Positions 1 to 5,217 of a stretch of DNA of 5,217 nt are shown here, one piece after another. This DNA comes from JAKSCF01 sp028279945 (GTDB lineage: Bacteria > Bacillota > Clostridia > Peptostreptococcales > JAAYPU01). Under the pieces are notes generated by a model. It had not been told where the DNA came from. It ran no database searches and was given only the letters and a program-made list of their open reading frames with translations. The position numbers were made by a program, and so were the translations under genes. The stretch spans positions 1 through 5,217 of the forward strand of contig JANQMT010000122.1 of NCBI GenBank assembly GCA_028279945.1, read 5' to 3'. Every line of letters begins with the position of its first letter. Positions within the stretch are counted from its first letter, which is position 1.

Positions 1-797
1 AATTACATTTAGATTTATCAATAGGGGAACAATTTTCACTATGGCTTTCTGGTATTGCAAATAGAGACTTAGGTAACTCGATATTTTGGAAAGAGCCAAT
101 AGTAGATATTTTAATAGAACGAATTGAACCGACATTAATGTTAGCGATTATTGCCACTGCTATTAGCACACTTATTGGTGTGCCAATGGGCTTAATGGCA
201 GCGAAGCATCATGATCAATTTTTTGATAGGGTGTTTTCCGTATTTACATTATTGTCGATATCCTTTCCTGCATTTTGGATGGCAATTATGGCGGTGCAGT
301 GGTTTTGTGTGGATATCAATATTTTTCCGGTTGCAGGATATCATGGTATCGCTGATAAAGGTCTATTGCATTCATTATATGAATTAGCGTTACCAGGCAT
401 TGTACTTGGGATTATGTATAGTGGACAAATAGCGAGAATGACAAGAACCACCTTATTGGAAGTAATGGCGCAGGACTACTTGCGTACAGCGCGTGCCAAA
501 GGTATATCAGAAAAAAAGGTGATTGATGTACATGGTTTTGTTAATGCTATACCACCGATTATTTTAGTAGTTGGCTTTAGTTTTGCCAGCTTACTGGGTG
601 GATCGGCTGTTATTGAACAACTTTTTAATATTCCGGGTATTGGCAATCTAACTATTGCGGCAGTACTAAAGCGAGATTACCCATTGATACAAGGTGCGCT
701 ATTATTTATTGCAAGTATTTTTATTATCGTTAATATGTGTACAGATATTTTGTGTGCACTGGTAAATCCAAAACAAAGATGGGGTTCATATGATTAG
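1..797 (+). CDS. Peptide/nickel-type ABC transporter permease, DppB/OppB/NikB family (5' partial)
   Basis: Inner subunit of the membrane channel of a peptide/nickel-class ABC importer. The frame is open from base 3 to the TAG at 795-797, giving 264 visible residues. The first ATG inside the window (138) is not the start: the 45 codons before it encode recognisable family sequence, including LHLDLSIGEQFSLWL and RDLGNSIFWKEPI, which match the periplasmic-loop region conserved in DppB proteins. Roughly 50 N-terminal residues, with the first membrane helix, should lie upstream, since family members are about 305-340 residues. In visible numbering, hydrophobic segments sit near 44-67, 77-101, 128-144, 184-204 and 231-253. 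The cytoplasmic EAA loop that docks onto the ATPase is at about 151-167 (LLEVMAQDYLRTARAKG). IEQLFNIPGIG, near 204-214, is another family hallmark. The 3' end overlaps the next permease gene by 8 bases, which suggests translational coupling. Family assignment is firm; substrate is unknown. Confidence 0.95.
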   Translation, partial: LHLDLSIGEQFSLWLSGIANRDLGNSIFWKEPIVDILIERIEPTLMLAIIATAISTLIGVPMGLMAAKHHDQFFDRVFSVFTLLSISFPAFWMAIMAVQWFCVDINIFPVAGYHGIADKGLLHSLYELALPGIVLGIMYSGQIARMTRTTLLEVMAQDYLRTARAKGISEKKVIDVHGFVNAIPPIILVVGFSFASLLGGSAVIEQLFNIPGIGNLTIAAVLKRDYPLIQGALLFIASIFIIVNMCTDILCALVNPKQRWGSYD

Positions 798-1617
798 TAG
801 CAGTTACACAAGATTAAATAAGAATATTAAAGTAGGTCTAATCTTTATTTCAATACCTATAATAGTTGCGCTATTTACACCAATGTTAATGACGCTAAAC
901 TTTAGTGATGTTGATCCTGTTGCAAGATTACAATTTGTATCTGCTCAGCATTTTATGGGAACAGATGATTTAGGAAGAGACATATTTTCAAGAGTCATAT
1001 ATGGTATACGTATTTCCTTATTTATAGGTGCAATGGTGACGTTAATCAGCACTGTCTTAGGGATGATTATAGGTATTTTAGCTGCCTACTATAGATTGGC
1101 TGACAAGATATTAATGAGAATTGTCGACGGAATTATGGCCTTTCCTACGATTATACTAGCGATTGCAATGGCTGGTGTTTTAGGTTCAGGGATTACGAAT
1201 ATTATTATTGCACTATCGATTTCATATTCACCAATGTTTGCAAGAATTACGAGGAATGCAGTTCAAAGGGTGAAGGCAACAGAATATGTTGAATCAACAG
1301 TAGTGCTTGGAAAAGGTGATTGGTATATCATTACAAAGTGTATTTTGCCAAATATATTACCACCTATTATTGTTCAAATTACCTTCACTTTTGCAATGGC
1401 TATTTTGAATGAATCGATTTTAAGTTTTCTAGGTGTTGGGATTCAAGTACCGATGCCAAGTTTAGGTGGTATGGTCAATGATGGTAGAAATTACCTGACA
1501 GTTGCACCATGGGTTACGAGCTTTCCAGGACTAACGATTTCGTGGATTGTAATGTCTTTAAATCTGATCGGTGATGGTATACGAGATCAACTTGATCCTA
1601 AAAATGGCAGAAAGTAG
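790..1617 (+). CDS. Peptide/nickel-type ABC transporter permease, DppC/OppC/NikC family
   Basis: Second channel subunit, expected to form a heterodimer with the upstream permease in the cytoplasmic membrane. The 275 residues are full length for the family (NikC is 277). A short N-terminal cytoplasmic stretch leads into a first helix at about 14-36. The hallmark HFMGTDDLGRDIFSRVIYG follows at 54-72, then helices near 75-100, 115-132, 134-150, 190-210 and 247-262. The EAA-loop equivalent is at about 164-177 (TEYVESTVVLGKGD); the usual E-A-A reads E-S-T here, but the key glycine and the following DWYIITKCILPN are conserved. ILNESILSFLGVGIQ (205-219) and PSLGGMVNDGR (223-233) are also typical. 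The ATG at 790 overlaps the end of the preceding gene; only a weak GGGG (781-784) precedes it, so translation probably relies on coupling. Substrate cannot be read from this subunit. Confidence 0.96.
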   Translation: MISSSYTRLNKNIKVGLIFISIPIIVALFTPMLMTLNFSDVDPVARLQFVSAQHFMGTDDLGRDIFSRVIYGIRISLFIGAMVTLISTVLGMIIGILAAYYRLADKILMRIVDGIMAFPTIILAIAMAGVLGSGITNIIIALSISYSPMFARITRNAVQRVKATEYVESTVVLGKGDWYIITKCILPNILPPIIVQITFTFAMAILNESILSFLGVGIQVPMPSLGGMVNDGRNYLTVAPWVTSFPGLTISWIVMSLNLIGDGIRDQLDPKNGRK

Positions 1618-1629
1618 TGAGGGTGCAAG

Positions 1630-2625
1630 ATGAAAACATTATTAAAAATTGAGGGCTTAACAATACAAGCAAAAGAGCGCAGTAGAGATGTGACTTTAGT
1701 TGATGATGTATCTTTTGAAATAAAACAAGGTGAAACTTTAGGTGTAGTTGGAGAATCAGGGTGTGGCAAAAGCATGACGGCTTTAAGTATAGCTGGTCTC
1801 TTGTCAAAGCATATAGTCATTTCAGATGGTCGCATTATTTTCGAAGACCAAGACCTTACACAAATTAGTAAAACATCACTGCGGAGCCTTTGTGGCAAGG
1901 AAATTGGTTTCGTTTTTCAAGAACCGATGACAGCTTTGAATCCAATGTTTAAAATTGGCAAGCAAATAGCTGAACCATTAAGAAAACATTTAAAAATGAC
2001 AAAAGAAGAAGCACGTATAAAAAGTATAGCCTTACTCAAGGAAGTGGGTATCAAAGATGCTGAAATGGTTTTAAACTGTTATCCTCATCAATTTTCAGGT
2101 GGTATGAGACAAAGGGTTTTAATTGCTATGGCAATTGCATGTGAGCCTAAATTACTCATTGCAGATGAACCTACAACGGCTTTAGATGTTATTACACAAG
2201 CTCAAATACTAAAGCTACTGAAAAGACTAATCAAAGAACATAATATGGCATTACTCATAATTTCTCATGATTTAGGGGTTATTACCCAATTATCTGAACG
2301 TGTACTTGTTATGTATGCAGGGGAAGTAGTAGAAGAAAGTACAAGGGAGCATTTGATTCATAATCCTAAACATCCCTATACAGAACGGTTGTTATCGGCA
2401 GCAAAAGAAATGACATCTGATTGCAGCTACCTTACAGTTGTAAAAGGCGCTGTGCCGAGACCAGAAGACAGGGTAATTGGGTGTAAATTTGCTGATAGGT
2501 GTTCTTTATCAAAAGAAGGATGTTACAAGATGAATCCAGATATGATTAGCAGTGGTGGAGATTATGAAAGGGTTAAGTGCTGGCAGTATGATGAGCGTTA
2601 TAAAACTAGGAGTATGAATAGATGA
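1630..2625 (+). CDS. Peptide/nickel-type ABC transporter ATPase, DppD/OppD family, with C-terminal cysteine cluster
   Basis: Cytoplasmic ATPase that pairs with the next gene product to power import. The 331 residues are a full-length DppD/OppD size. All nucleotide-binding motifs are present: Walker A GESGCGKS (41-48), Q-loop Q97 in FVFQEPMTALNP, signature FSGGMRQR (155-162), Walker B LLIADE ending in catalytic E180, D-loop ALD (184-186) and switch histidine H213. The oligopeptide-transporter C-terminal domain begins with NPKHPYTERLL (245-255). It holds four cysteines, C285, C291, C298 and C317, spaced as in GCKFADRCSLSKEGC and then KCW. In characterised dipeptide importer ATPases this arrangement binds a [4Fe-4S] cluster; here that is inferred from the pattern. 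The gene starts 12 bases after the permease stop, behind a moderate GAGG (1619-1622). It ends in an ATGA overlap with the next ATPase gene. Confidence 0.96.
   Translation: MKTLLKIEGLTIQAKERSRDVTLVDDVSFEIKQGETLGVVGESGCGKSMTALSIAGLLSKHIVISDGRIIFEDQDLTQISKTSLRSLCGKEIGFVFQEPMTALNPMFKIGKQIAEPLRKHLKMTKEEARIKSIALLKEVGIKDAEMVLNCYPHQFSGGMRQRVLIAMAIACEPKLLIADEPTTALDVITQAQILKLLKRLIKEHNMALLIISHDLGVITQLSERVLVMYAGEVVEESTREHLIHNPKHPYTERLLSAAKEMTSDCSYLTVVKGAVPRPEDRVIGCKFADRCSLSKEGCYKMNPDMISSGGDYERVKCWQYDERYKTRSMNR
2608..2612 (+). promoter_or_regulatory. Ribosome binding site for the second ATPase gene
   Basis: AGGAG lies inside the 3' end of the first ATPase gene, 9 bases before the ATG at 2622 and 12 before the in-frame ATG at 2625. 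The spacing favours 2622. Together with the ATGA stop/start overlap it indicates coupled translation of the two ATPases, which fits a 1:1 heterodimer. Confidence 0.7.
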
Positions 2626-3398
2626 TGAAAAGCGAGTACATATTAGAAGTCAGAAATATTAGTAAAACTTTTAAAGCAGAAGGCAGAGTAACTAAAGCCG
2701 TAGATGATGTAAGCTTCAATCTCCAAAAAGGAGAAACACTTGCCATCGTAGGGGAATCTGGCTGTGGGAAATCTACAACTGGTAGGATGCTACTGCGTCT
2801 ATTAGAACCTGATTGCGGTGAAATTTGGTTTAAGGGAAAGAATTTGTGTACACTAAGTAAAGTGAATATGAGACGAGTTAGACCGGAAATACAAATTGTA
2901 TTTCAAGATCCATATGGAGCTTTAAATCCTAGAATGAGAGTTAGAGAACTACTTGAAGAAGCAATACTATCTAATCCAAATGTATCGAAATCAGATGTAA
3001 CAAAACGATGTAATGACCTTATAGAAAGCGTTGAGATGAAAGAAGAGGATTTAAACAAGTACCCTCATGAGTTTTCTGGCGGACAGAGACAGCGTCTTGT
3101 AATTGCGCGAGCAATCGCAACGAACCCAGATATCATTATTTGCGATGAACCGGTATCGGCACTAGATTTATTGGTTCAAGCTCAAATACTAAACCTCTTA
3201 AAAGATTTGCAGAAAAAATTACAACTTTCATATGTTTTTATTTCACATGACTTATCAGTTGTAAAACATATGAGTGATCGAATAGCAATTATGCACACAG
3301 GAAGAATTGTTGAAATGGGGACGAAAGATGAAATATTCAAGTCCCCGAAACAGCACTATACCAAGATGTTATTGGAGTCTATATTACCAATAAAATAA
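2622..3398 (+). CDS. Peptide/nickel-type ABC transporter ATPase, DppF/OppF/NikE family, short form
   Basis: Second ATPase of the importer, predicted to form the ATP-binding sandwich with the preceding DppD-like subunit on the cytoplasmic face of the membrane. Motifs in order: Walker A GESGCGKS (44-51), Q-loop Q95 in IVFQDPYGALNPRM, signature FSGGQRQR (151-158), Walker B IIICDE with catalytic E176, D-loop ALD (180-182) and H-loop H209 in FISHDLSVVKHMSDR. Both ATP sites therefore look competent. The protein stops at 258 residues, soon after SPKQHYTKMLLESI (241-254), a diverged form of the NPxHPYT motif. DppF and OppF usually run to about 320 or more residues with a further C-terminal domain, so the length is closer to NikE (268). 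It has no C-terminal cysteine cluster. The ATG overlaps the preceding TGA (ATGA), with AGGAG at 2608-2612. A second ATG at 2625 would remove only one residue. Confidence 0.96.
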   Translation: MMKSEYILEVRNISKTFKAEGRVTKAVDDVSFNLQKGETLAIVGESGCGKSTTGRMLLRLLEPDCGEIWFKGKNLCTLSKVNMRRVRPEIQIVFQDPYGALNPRMRVRELLEEAILSNPNVSKSDVTKRCNDLIESVEMKEEDLNKYPHEFSGGQRQRLVIARAIATNPDIIICDEPVSALDLLVQAQILNLLKDLQKKLQLSYVFISHDLSVVKHMSDRIAIMHTGRIVEMGTKDEIFKSPKQHYTKMLLESILPIK

Positions 3399-3410
3399 AA
3401 AAACATTATT

Positions 3411-3418
3411 AAAGGAGG
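3411..3418 (+). promoter_or_regulatory. Strong ribosome binding site for the binding-protein gene
   Basis: AAAGGAGG sits 5 bases before the ATG at 3424, a near-perfect complement to the 3' end of 16S rRNA. It is the strongest such site in the window and lies in the largest gap between genes (25 bases, 3399-3423). It fixes the start of the lipoprotein gene. It would be expected to raise the yield of binding protein relative to the membrane and ATPase subunits. Confidence 0.88.
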
Positions 3419-3423
3419 AACTA

Positions 3424-3504
3424 ATGAAAAAGTATTTGACTAAGAAAGTAATAGGGGTGTTGCTTCTTGCTATGTCACTTGCAGTGTTATCGTTGACAGG
3501 ATGT
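3424..3504 (+). other. Lipoprotein signal peptide with lipobox
   Basis: Codons 1-27 of the binding protein. Lysines at 2, 3, 7 and 8 are followed by a hydrophobic core and the lipobox L24-T25-G26-C27. Established family knowledge predicts lipidation of C27 and cleavage before it by signal peptidase II, leaving a membrane-anchored protein as expected in a Gram-positive cell. Confidence 0.92.
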
Positions 3505-5085
3505 ACTGCAAAATCGGATACAGAAAGTGAAACAACAGATCAAGCGGTAGTAAGTGGAGCACAAGAGAGTACTGAAGAAACAAACGAACCAAAGGCTGGT
3601 GGAGAAATTTCAGTAGCGTTTCAATCGGCGCCAGAAAATTTTGATCCTGACCATGCATCATCAGACTGGGTAGTTACAGCTGTAACAAACCATGTTTACG
3701 AAGGTTTATTTGAATTTAATGCCAATAATGAAGCGATTCCTCAATTGGCTAAATCATATAGGGTTATTGATGATGGCAAAACATATAACATCATTTTAAG
3801 AGAAGGTGTTAAGTTCCAAGATGGTGAAGAAATGATAGCGGAAGATGTAAAAGCATCGCTTGCACGTTGGTTTGAGGTAAACCCAGCAGGTGTTGCAATC
3901 AACGAGTCGCTAATTGATATTGAAATTGTAAATGACTACGAATTATTAGTGAAGTTTGATAAGATCTATGCGCCGTTTGTGAATATCATTGCATCACCAG
4001 TATCACGTCAAAAGATGTATGTTAAGAAGAAAGAAATCGTAGAAAAATTTGGTGGAGATATTATTACAGAACACATGGGAACCGGTCCTTACTATTTTGA
4101 TGAGATTAACATTGGACAAAATGTTGTTTTAAAAAGAAATGAAAACTATGTGCCTAATGATCTTGAACCATCAGGACTAGCCGGTAAAAGAGTGGCGTAT
4201 TTAGACAAAGTGACGATTGAGTTTGTTCCTGAGGAAAGTGTGCGTATTGCTGGACTTAAGAGTGGACAATTTGCATTTGTTGATGAAGTATCAACAGATC
4301 ACTATGCACAGGTTGAGCAATTTCCAAATGTTAAGCCAACAACATGTAACTTTGGAACAATTGGCGTTGTAGCGTTTAACTGTGGTAAAGCACCCTTTAA
4401 TTCAACGGATATGAGACGTGCAGTAGCGCATGCTATTGATCCAATTGAAATGGCAACGGCTCAAATTGGAGATGAGAGATTTTGGTTCGTAGAAGATGGT
4501 TCTTGGTTTAAGAAGGGGACTATTTGGTATGACGAGAATGCCGGAAAAGGTATTTATAATAATAAAGATTTAAATAAGGTAAAAGAATACCTTAAAGCGG
4601 CAAATTACAATGGTGAATTGATCACAATTATTGGAGAAAAGGCAGATTTATTTATAAGTAATGGTGCGCTAGTATTACAAAATCAACTTAAAGAAGCAGG
4701 TATGAATGTTGAAATTCAACTCTATGATCGATCAACATATTTTGATTATCGTCAAAGCGGCGAATGGAATATTGTACTGGCAAGATGGAGTGATATGAGT
4801 CCAGACCCACAAGTATTTGAACCATGGACTGGTACTGATGGTTGGATTACAAGATGGGATGATGAAGAGTCAAGAAAAATGGATGAAATTTTTGATCGTA
4901 TGATGGTTGAAATTGATTATGATAAACGTTATGAAATCGTTAAAGAGTTTTATGCCGAATTTTGGAGAACAGTACCATACATCAAAGTGTTTAACGACAA
5001 GCGTCTATATGGTATTCGTGATAACTTAGAAGGCTATGCTGGATATGGTCAACCCTTCTTCTGGAATGTATGGATTAATGAGTAG
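3424..5085 (+). CDS. Family-5 extracellular solute-binding lipoprotein (DppA/OppA/NikA class)
   Basis: Ligand receptor of the importer, tethered to the outer face of the membrane. The N terminus is a lipoprotein signal: positive MKKYLTKK, a hydrophobic core at 9-24, then lipobox LTGC with lipidated C27. Residues 28-58 form a Ser/Thr/Glu-rich flexible tether. The SBP_bac_5 fold follows, with typical segments: PENFDP (70-75), VYEGLFEFN (91-99), the family signature region LAKSYRVIDDGKTYNIILR to about 135 (start 108), MGTGPYYFDE (218-227), LKRNENY (236-242), MRRAVAHAID (330-339) and RWSDMSPDPQVFEPW (454-468). In DppA/OppA the last region helps bind the peptide amino terminus through an Asp, and an Asp-rich stretch is kept here, though alignment would be needed to assign the residue. 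The mature part has two cysteines, C308 and C320, 12 apart, besides C27. The 553 residues are normal for the family. Ligand undetermined: peptide, metal-chelate and other small solutes remain possible. Confidence 0.95.
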   Translation: MKKYLTKKVIGVLLLAMSLAVLSLTGCTAKSDTESETTDQAVVSGAQESTEETNEPKAGGEISVAFQSAPENFDPDHASSDWVVTAVTNHVYEGLFEFNANNEAIPQLAKSYRVIDDGKTYNIILREGVKFQDGEEMIAEDVKASLARWFEVNPAGVAINESLIDIEIVNDYELLVKFDKIYAPFVNIIASPVSRQKMYVKKKEIVEKFGGDIITEHMGTGPYYFDEINIGQNVVLKRNENYVPNDLEPSGLAGKRVAYLDKVTIEFVPEESVRIAGLKSGQFAFVDEVSTDHYAQVEQFPNVKPTTCNFGTIGVVAFNCGKAPFNSTDMRRAVAHAIDPIEMATAQIGDERFWFVEDGSWFKKGTIWYDENAGKGIYNNKDLNKVKEYLKAANYNGELITIIGEKADLFISNGALVLQNQLKEAGMNVEIQLYDRSTYFDYRQSGEWNIVLARWSDMSPDPQVFEPWTGTDGWITRWDDEESRKMDEIFDRMMVEIDYDKRYEIVKEFYAEFWRTVPYIKVFNDKRLYGIRDNLEGYAGYGQPFFWNVWINE

Positions 5086-5094
5086 GTAAATGCT

Positions 5095-5217
5095 ATGAAA
5101 AATGAAAATGTAAGACAAGCAAGTATCATTTTAAATTTGACTAAAAAAATTATTGGTGTCAAATTCATAGACTTTAAGGAAGATTATGAAGCTTTAAATG
5201 TACCAGTAGCTGACACC
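5095..5217 (+). CDS. Start of a downstream gene, possible DUF169-family protein (3' partial)
   Basis: The frame is open from the ATG at 5095 to the last base, giving 41 codons with no stop. No other start is available: the in-frame stop TAG at 5083 (also the stop of the binding-protein gene) lies four codons upstream, and no alternative start codon falls between. The start is 9 bases after the transporter gene, with only a weak TAGG (5083-5086) before it, so it is probably cotranscribed and perhaps coupled. The peptide begins MKNENVRQASIILNLTKK and continues with IIGVKFIDFKEDYEALNVP (19-37). A helical N terminus followed by GVKF and then an E-x-Y-E-x-L-x-V-P-like segment resembles the beginning of DUF169 (COG2043) proteins, whose function is not established. 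This is recognition by eye from a short fragment. There is no signal peptide or membrane segment in the visible part, so it is probably cytoplasmic. Confidence 0.6.
   Translation, partial: MKNENVRQASIILNLTKKIIGVKFIDFKEDYEALNVPVADT

Noticed and set aside
1587..1898. Minus-strand open frame of 103 codons (with a nested 69-codon one at 1598-1807)
   Set aside because: It lies opposite the junction of the second permease and the first ATPase, both well supported by conserved motifs. The peptide shows no recognisable domain, and it is an antisense shadow.
3399..3423. Possible terminator between the second ATPase gene and the binding-protein gene
   Set aside because: The gap is A-rich but contains no GC-rich hairpin and no T-run, only the ribosome binding site.
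3470..3661. Minus-strand open frame of 63 codons opposite the start of the binding protein
   Set aside because: It is antisense to the signal peptide and tether of the lipoprotein. Its hydrophobic look comes from the complement of purine-rich codons.
5090..5098. Mini-frame ATG CTA TGA overlapping the start of the last gene
   Set aside because: A two-codon frame arising by chance in an AT-rich gap, with no evidence that it acts as a regulatory leader.
5155..5217. Inverted repeat GGTGTCA (5155-5161) and TGACACC (5211-5217), the second arm ending exactly at the window edge
   Set aside because: It is perfect over 7 bases but has a 49-base loop and lies inside an open coding frame. That is compatible with chance, and the outer flank cannot be seen. 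Worth a glance if the contig is extended.
1..5217. Mobile elements, CRISPR arrays, tRNA or rRNA genes, riboswitches
   Set aside because: Almost every base is accounted for by contiguous transporter coding sequence. I saw no terminal repeats, spaced direct repeats or structured RNA, and no intergenic gap exceeds 25 bases.

Overview
The window is AT-rich and coded entirely on the + strand. Genes are tightly packed: spacings run from an 8-base overlap to a 25-base gap, and there is a strong AAAGGAGG ribosome binding site. The lipoprotein-type binding protein, base composition and codon style suggest a low-GC Gram-positive bacterium, most likely an anaerobic Clostridia-type Bacillota. That placement is inferred from style and has not been tested by a search.

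Layout: (1) 1-797, a DppB/OppB/NikB-type permease whose 5' end lies upstream of the window; (2) 790-1617, the partner DppC/OppC/NikC-type permease; (3) 1630-2625, a DppD/OppD-type ATPase with a four-cysteine C-terminal motif; (4) 2622-3398, a DppF/NikE-type ATPase without the usual long C-terminal tail; (5) 3424-5085, a family-5 solute-binding lipoprotein; (6) 5095 to the window end, the first 41 codons of another gene that resembles the N terminus of DUF169-family proteins. No promoter or terminator is visible. The operon starts upstream and continues downstream, and no stretch of more than 300 bases lacks a gene.

How the genes work together: the lipid-anchored binding protein should capture a small solute outside the cell and deliver it to the BC permease heterodimer, with import powered by the D and F ATPase pair. 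Both ATPases keep all the catalytic motifs. The family imports di- and oligopeptides, nickel or nickel-chelate complexes, opines, glutathione and similar compounds, and the sequence alone does not settle the ligand. The gene family is ordinary. The features most worth following up are the probable DUF169-like gene attached directly behind the binding protein, the unequal C termini of the two ATPases with an intact predicted Fe-S cysteine motif on only one, and the placement of the binding protein late in the operon behind its strongest ribosome binding site.
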